A stretch of 64,000 bases of DNA from Clostridiales bacterium (GTDB lineage Bacteria; Bacillota; Clostridia; Saccharofermentanales; Saccharofermentanaceae), in the NCBI GenBank assembly GCA_017515465.1, contig JAFWFV010000018.1:1-64000 (forward strand). Reading direction: 5' to 3'. Position numbers and translations under genes: made by a program. A model generated the notes under the pieces. That model worked only from the letters and a program-made list of their open reading frames with translations. It was not told the origin of the DNA and searched no databases. Position 1 is the first letter of the stretch; every line of letters starts with the position of its first letter. Of the stretch, positions 26,140 through 34,929 are shown piece after piece.

Positions 26140-27146
26140 TTATTAAGCTCCTTATACATTTTCAGGGTGAGCGCCGTAACGCAGCCCTCATATTTTACGT
26201 TGACCTTGAGATCGGAGAGGAATCCGTTGATATATTCCAGTATCCTGCCCATCTCCTTGATGCCGATGTTTTCGTGAGATACCACGAACTTCTCCAGGCG
26301 CATGCGGTCCTGATTAAACCTCACCTGTTCGCAGTCTATGTCTGCCTTGAGCCTCATGATATCGTTTACTATCCATATCAGGAGGATCGCAGGCTCCATA
26401 TAGTTATGCTCATAATCAGCAAATATCTCGTCGGCTCTCTTTATCGACCGGGAGACCTTCTCCCCGGGCATGGAAAGGACATGATCCATCAGATCGTTCT
26501 TGAGATCCAGGAATGTCTCGTCGGACATGAGCCTAACCGCCCTGCCGGGAATCCCGTCTGCAAAATCGACCAGCAGATCCAGTTCATCCCCGCTGATGTC
26601 CGGAGACAGCTTTCTTACGATCTCAACGACCTCTTCCTTGGTGTAGGGCTTGATCTTATAATCGACTGCTCTCGACAGTATCGTGGGCAGGAGTGCATCC
26701 GTATTAGTCGTCTCAAAGATGAAGATAACGTCAGAAGGTGGTTCCTCAATGGACTTGAGCAGGGCATTCTGGCCTTCCTTGTTCAGATGATCCCCGTCGA
26801 TGATATACACCTTGTTGGGGGAGAACCTGGGAGCCGTCTCGTAATCGCCTACTATGGATTCCCTGATCCTGTCAACGGGAATGACATTGGCATTCTTTTC
26901 CGGAGCGACCCTGACCAGATCAGGATTGGTCCCGTTGGCTGTATAGATGCAGCTCCTGCATTTTCCGCAGCATCCGTCAGGCCCGGGCGTCTCGCACAGG
27001 AACGCCTTTGCCAGTTCGTTTGTTATGAATGTCTTGCCTGATCCGGACGCTCCCGAGACAATATAAGTACTGCCCCTGCGATCCATCGCTTCGCGGCCCA
27101 TTCTCTCCTTTAGCTTTGACTGTCCTGTGATACTGCTGAAAGACAC
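26136..27146 (-). CDS. holB: DNA polymerase III delta' subunit
   Basis: 336 residues. AAA+ clamp-loader subunit: SGASGSGKTFITNELAK P-loop, zinc site CCGKCRSC near residue 58, EEPPSDVIFIFETTN, and the SRAVDYKIKP (SRC-like) line. The P-loop lysine is retained, as usual in Firmicute HolB. A C-terminal collar region follows. Overlaps ricT by 4 bases and follows tmk directly (1 base gap), the standard tmk-holB-ricT order. Confidence 0.95.
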   Translation of the reverse strand: MSFSSITGQSKLKERMGREAMDRRGSTYIVSGASGSGKTFITNELAKAFLCETPGPDGCCGKCRSCIYTANGTNPDLVRVAPEKNANVIPVDRIRESIVGDYETAPRFSPNKVYIIDGDHLNKEGQNALLKSIEEPPSDVIFIFETTNTDALLPTILSRAVDYKIKPYTKEEVVEIVRKLSPDISGDELDLLVDFADGIPGRAVRLMSDETFLDLKNDLMDHVLSMPGEKVSRSIKRADEIFADYEHNYMEPAILLIWIVNDIMRLKADIDCEQVRFNQDRMRLEKFVVSHENIGIKEMGRILEYINGFLSDLKVNVKYEGCVTALTLKMYKELNK

Positions 27147-27147
27147 T

Positions 27148-27789
27148 TTATACTTTATATCCTCTCGCTATGAGACTCTCTTTTGTTACCGATATTATCT
27201 CCGATGCTATCTCGTCCCTGGGACGTGAAGCATCGATCACCCTGATCCTGTCATCACGTGATGCCATGTCCAGATATCCCGCTCTGACGGCAGACTGGAA
27301 CTCCATGCCCAGAGCCTCCATCCTGTCTTCCGCCTCACCGCGGATGCCTCTCCTGGCCAGCGCCGTCACAGGATCAAGATCGAGCAGGAACGTTATGTCA
27401 GGCTTAAGGCCTCCCGTTGCCGTCAGGTTCAGATCTGATACAACATCAGTTCCCAGCTTCCTGGCATATCCCTGATATGCATAGGTGGAATCGAAGAACC
27501 TGTCACTGATGACCGTTATGCCCTGTTCCATGGAGGGCTTTATGACCTCCGATGTTATCTGTGCCCTGGCTGCCTCAAACAGGAGAAGTTCGCATACGGG
27601 ATCCATGTTGTCGTTCTTCTTGTCCAGAAGAACGTTCCTGATCTTTTCCCCGACGGAGGTTCCGCCCGGCTCCCTGACTCTCCTGAATTCAACGCCTGCT
27701 GATCCGAGATACTCCTCGAGCATCGCGATCTGGGTGCTCTTGCCGCAGCCGTCTATGCCTTCGAATGTAATGAATAGTCCCTGGGGCAT
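27148..27789 (-). CDS. tmk: Thymidylate kinase
   Basis: 213 residues from the ATG at 27787-27789; a TTG two codons earlier (27793-27795) overlaps the previous stop codon and could also serve. dTMP + ATP to dTDP. P-loop EGIDGCGKSTQ near residue 8, the REPGGTSVGEKIR (DR..) base-binding line, DRFFDSTYAYQGYAR and lid RRGIRGEAEDR. Standard member; linked to holB and ricT. Confidence 0.96.
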   Translation of the reverse strand: MPQGLFITFEGIDGCGKSTQIAMLEEYLGSAGVEFRRVREPGGTSVGEKIRNVLLDKKNDNMDPVCELLLFEAARAQITSEVIKPSMEQGITVISDRFFDSTYAYQGYARKLGTDVVSDLNLTATGGLKPDITFLLDLDPVTALARRGIRGEAEDRMEALGMEFQSAVRAGYLDMASRDDRIRVIDASRPRDEIASEIISVTKESLIARGYKV

Positions 27790-27791
27790 GA

Positions 27792-28232
27792 TCAACCTAT
27801 CTTGATATTCTTGATATCTGCGATCTCCAGATAGATCTCCTTGGTGATCCTGGCGTTATCGCTCTTGATATCCTCATATGTCTCTTCAGCCTTTACCTGG
27901 GGCTTGGACTGCTGGTAATTGTTATTCTTCTTGGGAGGACGCTTGCCGTCATTTCTGTTGTCGTTCCTGTTTTCACCCCTGTTCTCATTGCGGTTCTTCT
28001 TCTGGAACGACTGGTTGTCCTTGTTGTATTTCTTGTTCTTTGCAGGCTTGTCAGCTGCTGCAGCAGTATTATCAGACTCGGCATTCCTGGATTCGGTTTT
28101 TTTGCGGTTCTTGTCAAACTCACGCCTGTCTCCGCCGTTCTTGCCGTTGTAGTTATTTCTCCTGCGGTTCCTGTTGTAATTTTTATTGCCGTTCTTTTTC
28201 CCGGCATTGTTGTTATTCACGTTCTCAGACAT
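27792..28232 (-). CDS. Low-complexity Asn/Lys/Arg-rich protein of unknown function
   Basis: 146 residues from the ATG at 28230-28232, chosen because GGAGG lies 5 bases upstream (an ATG immediately before it is too close; the longest frame starts with a TTG inside the SD region). Residues about 4-110 are nearly all Asn, Lys, Arg, Gly, Asp and Glu (NRNRRRNNYNGKN, ENRGENRNDNRND), so disordered and strongly basic. Only the last 20 or so residues (about 125-146, ITKEIYLEIADIKNIKIG) look ordered. RNA binding or condensate-like behaviour is a guess from composition. It is fixed between folK and tmk in this operon. No Cys; no signal peptide. Confidence 0.7.
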   Translation of the reverse strand: MSENVNNNNAGKKNGNKNYNRNRRRNNYNGKNGGDRREFDKNRKKTESRNAESDNTAAAADKPAKNKKYNKDNQSFQKKNRNENRGENRNDNRNDGKRPPKKNNNYQQSKPQVKAEETYEDIKSDNARITKEIYLEIADIKNIKIG

Positions 28233-28283
28233 CATAACCTCCAATTGATCAGGGCTTAAAGTTAGATTATAAATAATCTTGAA

Positions 28284-28757
28284 CTAAACTTCAAATTCCC
28301 ACGGTATCTGCTTTACGTACTTGTCGTCCGGTATCTCACCGCTATATTCCATCAGGTCCTTCATGGGTATCAGGACAAATGCCCTCTGCCTGTACCTGGG
28401 ATGGGGGATCTGAAGTTCTTCCGTATCGACCGTCTCATCTCCATAAAGGATTATGTCTATGTCGATCGTCCTGGGACCCCATCTGATCAGCCTCTTTCTG
28501 TGAAGGGCATTCTCGATCCTGTGGATCTCCTCCAGGAGCTCCATTGGGCTCAGTCCGGTCTCACAGAGGACACAAACGTTATAGAAGCTGTCCTGATCCT
28601 CATATCCCACAGGTTCCGTCTCATACATGTGAGATATACCCGTCACCCTGAGATCTGCCAGACCGTTCAGCCTCCTGATGCTCTCCTCGATATTGGCCTT
28701 TCTGTCTCCTATATTACTGCCTATGCTGAGCAGCACCCGGTTGGTATCACCTGCCAC
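28284..28757 (-). CDS. folK: 2-amino-4-hydroxy-6-hydroxymethyldihydropteridine pyrophosphokinase
   Basis: 157 residues. Transfers pyrophosphate from ATP to the pterin alcohol in folate synthesis. SIGSNIGDR start, TEPVGYEDQDSFYN, E...GR..-type catalytic region as RKRLIRWGPRTIDIDIILYGD, and IPHPRYRQRAFVLIPM. The start codon is GTG (28755-28757), overlapping the folB end, so it is translationally coupled to folB. Confidence 0.95.
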   Translation of the reverse strand: MAGDTNRVLLSIGSNIGDRKANIEESIRRLNGLADLRVTGISHMYETEPVGYEDQDSFYNVCVLCETGLSPMELLEEIHRIENALHRKRLIRWGPRTIDIDIILYGDETVDTEELQIPHPRYRQRAFVLIPMKDLMEYSGEIPDDKYVKQIPWEFEV

Positions 28758-29109
28758 GTTCTATTACGACCTCCATGGAATCGAACCTGCCGTCGATGGG
28801 GCAGTCGGGCTTTGCAACTGTCACCCTGACACGGGAGGAGGTCCTGGCCAGATATAGGACCTTGCCAGCTATCTCATATGCCAGATGTTCTATGAGGTTG
28901 CCCTTATCGCCCTCCACGGTCTTTCTGATCTCCTCAAAGATCACAGAGTAATCTATGGTGTCGCTGAGGTTATCAGTGACCTTGCCCCTGATATCATCAC
29001 AGAAGATCTCGCAGGATACGACGAACCTCTGTCCGTTTATCTTCTCCTCCTCCAGACATCCTGTATGTCCGAAGAATTCCATGTTGTTCATCCTGATGAT
29101 ATCCATCAC
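28747..29109 (-). CDS. folB: Dihydroneopterin aldolase
   Basis: 120 residues. Splits dihydroneopterin to the pterin alcohol and glycolaldehyde. FFGHTGCLEEEKINGQRFVV (a YG.HG.-like start), DYSVIFEEI, LIEHLAYEIAGKV and the catalytic lysine in VTVAKPDCPI are visible. Overlaps folP by 4 bases and folK by 11. Confidence 0.94.
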   Translation of the reverse strand: MMDIIRMNNMEFFGHTGCLEEEKINGQRFVVSCEIFCDDIRGKVTDNLSDTIDYSVIFEEIRKTVEGDKGNLIEHLAYEIAGKVLYLARTSSRVRVTVAKPDCPIDGRFDSMEVVIERGR

Positions 29110-29924
29110 TTGTCCTCCATTATCCTGTCAAACACATTGAGCTGATCCCTGAGATTCCTGATCCTGTGGCTCCTAATGAGGGATGCGCCCCGGGAGACTG
29201 CCGCCAGAGCCAGGGCATCTGAACTGTCATCCAGCAAGTCCATATCCTCTGTCCCTCCGATGATATCCTTGACCACTCTCTTGCGGGAAGCCGCATATAG
29301 GACGGGAAACCTGTCCCCGAACGAAAGATCTTTAAGTCCTCTGGTGAGTTCGATGTCCTGGGATCTCGTGGTGCCGAATCCAATGCCGGGATCGATGATG
29401 ATCCTGTCCTCATCCACTCCCGCTGCCAGCGCGTATTCTATGTTCTCCTCTGTCTCGGATATGGCCCTGTTCAGTATGCTGCCGTCCTGAGTGCCATTCC
29501 TGCGGCAGTTGAACATGATGACCAGGCCTGATCCGTTCATGGCAGCAGCCTCTGCCATGCCTGATGATCTGAGATCCCCGCCTATGTCGTTGATGATCGA
29601 TGCCCCGTTTTCCGATGCAGCTATGGCCACCTCAGGCTTGGTGGTATCAACGGATATCACCATGCCCATGTCTGACAGCTGTCTGATCACGGGGATGATC
29701 CTTCTCTTTTCCTCTTCACATTCAACGGGAATAAATCCGGGTCTGGTGGATTCACCGCCGACATCTATGATATCCGCTCCCTCATCCCTCATCTCCAGGG
29801 CCCTTGCCACGGCCTTGTCCTTATCGAGAAACATACCCCCGTCCGAGAACGAATCAGGGGTAACGTTAAGTATCCCCATAATGAATGTACGTCCGCTTAT
29901 AGAACGCTTATAGCCTGATGCCAT
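29106..29924 (-). CDS. folP: Dihydropteroate synthase
   Basis: 272 residues. Joins the pterin pyrophosphate and 4-aminobenzoate; the sulfonamide target. ILNVTPDSFSDGG, the pterin-binding region DVGGESTRPG, SVDTTKPEVA, DIGG and DPGIGFG-type loop (IIDPGIGFGTTRSQD) are all present. Follows folE with no gap (TAA then ATG), overlaps folB. Confidence 0.97.
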   Translation of the reverse strand: MASGYKRSISGRTFIMGILNVTPDSFSDGGMFLDKDKAVARALEMRDEGADIIDVGGESTRPGFIPVECEEEKRRIIPVIRQLSDMGMVISVDTTKPEVAIAASENGASIINDIGGDLRSSGMAEAAAMNGSGLVIMFNCRRNGTQDGSILNRAISETEENIEYALAAGVDEDRIIIDPGIGFGTTRSQDIELTRGLKDLSFGDRFPVLYAASRKRVVKDIIGGTEDMDLLDDSSDALALAAVSRGASLIRSHRIRNLRDQLNVFDRIMEDK

Positions 29925-30548
29925 TTAGCCTCCTATGCGCTGCCTGTTGATCAGTGCCAGCGCCTCATTTCTCGTTCTGGCATCGGTCCTGCATCCGCCT
30001 CTCATGGCGGAGGTGACCGTCTTGGACCCGGGCTTTCTTATGCCTCTCATGGTCATGCACAGATGCTCTGCTTCGATGACGACACATACGGCTGAGGCAT
30101 CGACTGCCTCGATGATGCTGTCTGCTATCTCCGATGTGAGACGCTCCTGGACCTGGGGCTTTCTGGAAAGGGTATCTACGATCCTGGCGACCTTGGACAG
30201 GCCGAGGATCTTGCCGGCGCGGGGAATGTAGACTACATGTGCCTTGCCGTGGAAAGGCAGCAGGTGATGCTCGCACATGGAATAGAAGGGGATGTCACCT
30301 ATCAGGATCATCTCATCATTTCCGGGCTCGGTGAAGACCTTAACGTCCTGTGAGATATCCCTGTGAAGTCCGGAGAAGATCTCCGCATACATCCTGGCAA
30401 CACGCTTGGGTGTTTCCTGGAGACCCTCCCTGCCGGTGTCCTCACCGATCGCTTCGAGTATCATGGACACAGCCTCTTCGATCTTGGGCAGATCCATGTT
30501 CTGTCTGCTCTCTATGGGCAGCTGGTCATCGTTCATATAATCGTACAT
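29925..30548 (-). CDS. folE: GTP cyclohydrolase I
   Basis: 207 residues. First step of folate synthesis, GTP to dihydroneopterin triphosphate. Zinc ligands C in [12 protein letters not shown] and a second Cys in [10 protein letters not shown]; also [20 protein letters not shown] and TSAMRGGC. N-terminal 30 residues are family-typical linker. Heads folE-folP-folB-folK directly after the AraC regulator gene (3 bases apart), so it may be read from that promoter. Confidence 0.97.
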   Translation of the reverse strand: MYDYMNDDQLPIESRQNMDLPKIEEAVSMILEAIGEDTGREGLQETPKRVARMYAEIFSGLHRDISQDVKVFTEPGNDEMILIGDIPFYSMCEHHLLPFHGKAHVVYIPRAGKILGLSKVARIVDTLSRKPQVQERLTSEIADSIIEAVDASAVCVVIEAEHLCMTMRGIRKPGSKTVTSAMRGGCRTDARTRNEALALINRQRIGG

Positions 30549-30551
30549 TTG

Positions 30552-31547
30552 TTACTTTCCGCTCCTTCCGCTGTCTTTCGAATGCCCCTTGCGGTATTCA
30601 ATAGGTGTCATGTTCATGTGTTTCCTGAATGCCACATTGAACCTCTGGGCGCTGGAAAAGCCCACCGAAGTTGCAATTGCAGACACCTTTATATCGTTAT
30701 TAAGCAGCATTTCGCATGCCTTTGTGATCCTGACGTTCATAAGATAGTTCATGGGGCTTACACCGATCTCATCCTTGAATGCACGGGTGAAATAGCCCTG
30801 ACTGAGATATACGTATGCGGCAACGTCATTTATCGTTATGCCCCGGTCATAATTGGTATCCATGTAGTTCTTGGCGATGAGGACGAGCTCCTTGGCCTTG
30901 CCGTTCTTGACCCTTAAGGATTCCTCCCATTCGTTCCTCATTGCCCTGGACAGTATGATCATGAGCTCCATCGTCAGGAGCCCCAGCATCAGATCCTTGG
31001 AATGACGGTTCTCGGATTTCTCTACGATTATCCTCTCGGCAACCGTCTCAACGTCGCGCTTATAGATACCCGATACGATGATATATGGATCCTTGCGCCT
31101 GTTCTCCTCACCTTCGGTGGCGAACTGCATAAAGCTCTCCAGTGATGTGGGAGCGAGCTTGGGGATCGGTATCGAAGGTCCGGGAGAATACTGTTTTCTC
31201 TCGGGAGTCCTGCCGTTATCCGCATTGGGATCGCTGTATCCCACAGGAGTAAAACCGAAATAGAGTGTAAACATGTCGGCTTTCTTGGATGTGATCCTGA
31301 CGGTATGTGCCATATGAGGTCTTATTACCAGTGTATCGCCCTTACACAGGGAAACCTTCTTGCCCTCGATCTTCAGGTCGATCTCCCCGTCCCTGAGGAA
31401 CAGGAGTTCATGGGTATCGTGCATGCTGGATTCAGACAGGGGAGTCGTCTTTTCCAGGACGTGTTCAAAGCCCTCGAAAACCACAGGCACTGCGCCTGAA
31501 GTCTTGAGCATTCCGTTTTCCAGGTTAGAAAGCAGTTCGTTCGCCAC
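30552..31547 (-). CDS. AraC-family transcriptional regulator with cupin sensor
   Basis: 331 residues. An N-terminal cupin-like sugar-sensing domain (about 15-110, HELLFLRDGEIDLKIEGK and the VIRPHMAHTVRI line) and a C-terminal AraC/XylS domain of two helix-turn-helices (about 230-325: YMDTNYDRGITINDVAAYVYLSQGYFTRAFK, then SAIATSVGFSSAQRFNVAFRK and MTPIEYRKG). Such regulators usually control glycan or sugar genes. Immediately downstream of the esterase-like gene (14 bases) and just upstream of folE. Its likely target is the esterase-like gene; no sugar transporter is close. Confidence 0.9.
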   Translation of the reverse strand: MANELLSNLENGMLKTSGAVPVVFEGFEHVLEKTTPLSESSMHDTHELLFLRDGEIDLKIEGKKVSLCKGDTLVIRPHMAHTVRITSKKADMFTLYFGFTPVGYSDPNADNGRTPERKQYSPGPSIPIPKLAPTSLESFMQFATEGEENRRKDPYIIVSGIYKRDVETVAERIIVEKSENRHSKDLMLGLLTMELMIILSRAMRNEWEESLRVKNGKAKELVLIAKNYMDTNYDRGITINDVAAYVYLSQGYFTRAFKDEIGVSPMNYLMNVRITKACEMLLNNDIKVSAIATSVGFSSAQRFNVAFRKHMNMTPIEYRKGHSKDSGRSGK

Positions 31548-31561
31548 AATACCCTCCGTAA

Positions 31562-33790
31562 TCAGATGAACCTGATGTTGTCGATGTAGATCTCACCATT
31601 GCGCTCAGTATCGGTAATGCTGAACTTCAGGCTCGATATCGAGATGTATCCTTCCCCCTTGAATTCAAAGGTCAGGGTCTGCCATGTGAGATCCTGTCTG
31701 ATATCTGATTCTCCGAAGTTTTCAATGGAAAGCCTCTTCTTGCGCTGCTCCGGATTGAATACGTCCACCACCAGCTTGTTCCTGCCCCTGATCTCGATGG
31801 GGGCAAGGAGTGATGCATAGCTCAATACGGGTTCAAAACCGTAGAGGGATTTGTCTGTCTCATATCTGATGTGGAGAGATGAAGCTCCCTGTGTCTTGTT
31901 CATCTTCTCGGTAGTGATGACGCCGTTGCCCTTGAAGGTGCGGTAGACATCCAGGAGTTCAAAACTGCTCTCCCTGTCTCTCTTGCCTACGAACTGCAGC
32001 TTGTCACATGCTGCAAATGACAGGTCGGGACAGTAATATGCAGCTCTCCTGTCAAATCTGAAGGGAAGCACGGGAAGATCTGCCAGATTCCTGAATGTCG
32101 CATCATGGGGGAAAGGCGAGAAGCCGTATGTTACGCTGACAGGCTCCTCCACTGAGTCAGCCCAGACCATGACCCTAACTCCGTGAAGTATCCTGGCGCT
32201 GGCAGGATAGAATATCCTGTCGGGACCGCAGACTGCAAAGCCAAGGAGCTCACTGTTGCCCTCGGTGAGCCTCAGGCCGTCTGCCAGGTTGTTGAACTTG
32301 AGTATGAGCTTGTTTCCGGTCTTTTCCACGCCGGTCAGCTGAGGACATGAGCAGGGGAGCTTGGGCGTAAAGTGTGTACCCAGAGCGGCGGTCGCCATCC
32401 TCTGTCCCAGGATAAAGCTCATTGTCTTGTCGGGAAGCAGAAGGTCGTGAAGACTTATGATGCCTGACCTCATCTCCAGCTTGTTCATGAAGGCCTGGAT
32501 GACCTCGTTGAACTCGAGAACGCTGTAGGGTTCATCGAAGTCCACATGATCGGGATGCATGGCAACGAATATGATCGAAGGCATCAGCGCCTCATCGTAG
32601 ACCTCCGATGGCTCGAAGGTGAATGCAAAAGTAGTGAGCATGCCCATGAGCAGGAGATCGTATCTCTCAAAGAGGAGATCCTCCCTGTCAGGAGAGAAAC
32701 AGAAACCGCGGACGGGAAGTCCCGTCAGAGGCGAGAGTATCCTGTTGTACAGATATGCAGTCCTGAACTTGGGCCTGATGTAATCTATGTCTTCCTTTTT
32801 TTCTTCCTTCTCCGGCTTTGTACTGGGGATCATGGAAAAATCGAGCATCTTTGCAGCGGATGCCTTCAGCATTCCGTCGCCCTCTCCCGCTTTCTTAAGT
32901 GCACTGCCTTCGGATGTTGGGAAGTCGAGTTCCTTGACTTCCTGGATGACCTCATAGTCACTGGCCTCGCCCTTGAGGTCCTTGAGTTCTTTATCCTTAT
33001 TAAGGTCGAAATCCAGGAGTTTGCTGCTCTCCTTGATCTCCTCCTCCAGACTGGATGTCTCCTGTCTCTTTATATCCTCTTTCTCGAGGGCATCATATCT
33101 CTCCTGATCGAGGTACAGACCGATACTCTCCAGGTAGTCCTTGACGGCGACCATGCTGTCTACCGCCTCTCCTGAGATCCAGTTCAATATGGATGAATTA
33201 AGCCTGGCCAGATCCACTACTCCTACGGGGTATGAGATCTGGTTAGCCAGGGAATATGCGAATGCGAATGCAGAGGATGATACCTCGGATAATGCCTTTG
33301 TGTCCGTGATCTTGATCCAGTTGAAATCCTCTCCGTCATCCGATGCCCTGAGGAATCTGAGATAGCTCATTACCCTTCTCTTGAGCGGGCCGGAAGGTGC
33401 ATTTGCCTCCTTCATGGGGATGGAAAGGAATTCGGATCCCGTAAAGATCCACACGTCGCCGCACCTGATATCAGTAACGGATACCTCTTCGGACATGCAT
33501 CTGAATATGAATGTGTATGAGTCGGCAGAGGCCTTGTATGCGGGGATATTGAACTGAAAATCGCCCTTGGCGCCCGTCGTTGCCTCGCGGCTCAGGATGA
33601 CGCCGTAGTCCGTATCCAGCTTGGATATCCTCCTGCCGTCAGTAGGATATTTGACGATCTCCAGTGTTATCGTAGCCATTGCAGGAGCCTTGCCGGTTAT
33701 GTTAAAGGCAAGATTCTGCTGAAATATCGCTTTGTCGGACAGCCACTTGGGCAGGATTATCTTACTGTTATGCTTATCTTCGGACTGCAT
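31562..33790 (-). CDS. Sialate O-acetylesterase-like protein with lost catalytic motif
   Basis: 742 residues from ATG 33788-33790, the start with a GGAGG site upstream (13 bases); an upstream ATG at 33814 lacks one and lies right after the promoter -10, and similarity begins at KIILPKWLSDKAIFQQN. N-terminal jelly-roll plus SGNH-type esterase layout and a C-terminal beta-domain (PCSCPQLTGVE...FPHDATFRNLADLPVLPFR) match sialate O-acetylesterases, but the nucleophile motif (GQSNM-like) reads GDVWIFTGSEFL, with the serine position replaced. A highly charged insertion (about 205-340) splits the middle. A C-terminal domain of about 120 residues looks like a carbohydrate-binding module. No signal peptide. 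Probably non-catalytic; substrate unknown. Confidence 0.65.
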   Translation of the reverse strand: MQSEDKHNSKIILPKWLSDKAIFQQNLAFNITGKAPAMATITLEIVKYPTDGRRISKLDTDYGVILSREATTGAKGDFQFNIPAYKASADSYTFIFRCMSEEVSVTDIRCGDVWIFTGSEFLSIPMKEANAPSGPLKRRVMSYLRFLRASDDGEDFNWIKITDTKALSEVSSSAFAFAYSLANQISYPVGVVDLARLNSSILNWISGEAVDSMVAVKDYLESIGLYLDQERYDALEKEDIKRQETSSLEEEIKESSKLLDFDLNKDKELKDLKGEASDYEVIQEVKELDFPTSEGSALKKAGEGDGMLKASAAKMLDFSMIPSTKPEKEEKKEDIDYIRPKFRTAYLYNRILSPLTGLPVRGFCFSPDREDLLFERYDLLLMGMLTTFAFTFEPSEVYDEALMPSIIFVAMHPDHVDFDEPYSVLEFNEVIQAFMNKLEMRSGIISLHDLLLPDKTMSFILGQRMATAALGTHFTPKLPCSCPQLTGVEKTGNKLILKFNNLADGLRLTEGNSELLGFAVCGPDRIFYPASARILHGVRVMVWADSVEEPVSVTYGFSPFPHDATFRNLADLPVLPFRFDRRAAYYCPDLSFAACDKLQFVGKRDRESSFELLDVYRTFKGNGVITTEKMNKTQGASSLHIRYETDKSLYGFEPVLSYASLLAPIEIRGRNKLVVDVFNPEQRKKRLSIENFGESDIRQDLTWQTLTFEFKGEGYISISSLKFSITDTERNGEIYIDNIRFI

Positions 33791-33848
33791 CTGAAAGTGT
33801 TTTCCTCCGCACATAATTAGTCATTATGATTATACATCTAAAATAAGA

Positions 33849-33876
33849 AAAAGGCGGCAGTTAATTGCTGCCGCCT
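33849..33876 (-). terminator. Terminator after the DRE-TIM aldolase gene
   Basis: Minus strand GGCGGCAG / CTGCCGCC hairpin (33854-33861 with 33869-33876) followed by TTTTTC. It closes the aldolase transcript 25 bases past its stop. Confidence 0.88.
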
Positions 33877-33900
33877 GGTGTAATCCATGAATGTGATAAA

Positions 33901-34881
33901 TCATATATCCTGCATGGTGATCTCTTTGTAGAAATTGGTGAGGTCAGTCCTGTTCTCATTGGTATATCTGATGGCATCCCTGGGGTGCTGGTTGAACAGG
34001 CCGGAGAGGAGATACTGGATATCGTAACCCCACTTAACGCCGTCTGCCTTAAGAGGTTCCATGTACTCCTCGATGAACTTGATCACGGGATAGAGATTGT
34101 ATTTGGGATTCCTGAGGAAACCGATGACATTCTCCATGGAGCAGTTGCCTGCGCCTCTGCCCATTCCCAGATATGTGGCATCGATCCAGTCAACGCCGTC
34201 GCCTATAGCCTCGATGGTATTGGCAAAAGCCATCTGCTGATTGTTATGGGCGTGGATGCCGACCTTCTTGCCAAACTTCTCTGCGTATTCCAGATAGAGG
34301 GCTGAGATCCTCTGGATCTGCTCGGGATAGAGAGAGCCGTAGCTGTCAACGATATAGATGCAGTCAACGTCAGTCTGGAAGATCATGTCCAGAGCGCATC
34401 TGACATCCTTCTCACCGGCGTTGGATACAGCCATGATGTTGCAGCTGACTTCGTATCCCTTTTTCTTTGCATCGTTGATCATTGCGCAGCACTCGGGGAT
34501 AGTATGTACATATGTGGCAACCCTGATGAGATCGATGGGGCTCTCAGACTTTGGACGGATGTCCTCCCTGTAGTTGCATCTGCCCACATCAGCCATTATG
34601 GAGAGCTTGAGACCCGTGTCCTTGTTCTCTCCTATGACATCCAGGATATCCTCGTCGGAGGAGAACTTCCACTTGCCGAACTTGTCAACATCGAACATGG
34701 TCTTGTCTGCTCTGTATCCGACTTCCATATAGTCAACACCGGCTCTGAGGTTAGCTCTGTACAGGGCCTTTACGAACTCATCCTTGAAGAAAAAGTCGTT
34801 GCACAGACCGCCGTCACGAAGGGTAGCATCAAGAACCTTAATAGACTCTCTGTAGCCCATCAATGCTGATAATTCTTTCAT
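33901..34881 (-). CDS. DRE-TIM metallolyase (HMG-CoA lyase/4-hydroxy-2-oxovalerate aldolase-like)
   Basis: 326 residues. The barrel begins with VLDATLRDGG, the metal and catalytic DRE motif, and has the second metal site in GIHAHNNQQMAFANT, a conserved C-terminal GAGNCSMENV loop. It is clearly in the HMGL-like superfamily, but lacks the dimerisation or acceptor domains of isopropylmalate or homocitrate synthase, and no aldehyde dehydrogenase partner is adjacent. Proteins of this short type occur near surface-polysaccharide or nucleotide-sugar genes; here the neighbours are a YfhO-like membrane protein upstream and a terminator downstream. The reaction is not established. Confidence 0.8.
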   Translation of the reverse strand: MKELSALMGYRESIKVLDATLRDGGLCNDFFFKDEFVKALYRANLRAGVDYMEVGYRADKTMFDVDKFGKWKFSSDEDILDVIGENKDTGLKLSIMADVGRCNYREDIRPKSESPIDLIRVATYVHTIPECCAMINDAKKKGYEVSCNIMAVSNAGEKDVRCALDMIFQTDVDCIYIVDSYGSLYPEQIQRISALYLEYAEKFGKKVGIHAHNNQQMAFANTIEAIGDGVDWIDATYLGMGRGAGNCSMENVIGFLRNPKYNLYPVIKFIEEYMEPLKADGVKWGYDIQYLLSGLFNQHPRDAIRYTNENRTDLTNFYKEITMQDI

Positions 34882-34929
34882 CTTAGTCTCCTTGGTAAAA
34901 ACGTTTCAGGTAAGAATTATACTACCTGA

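Noticed and set aside
33790-33814. Upstream ATG as start of the esterase-like gene
   Set aside because: It lies only about 10 bases after the TATAAT and has no SD; the ATG at 33790 has a GGAGG, though 13 bases away.
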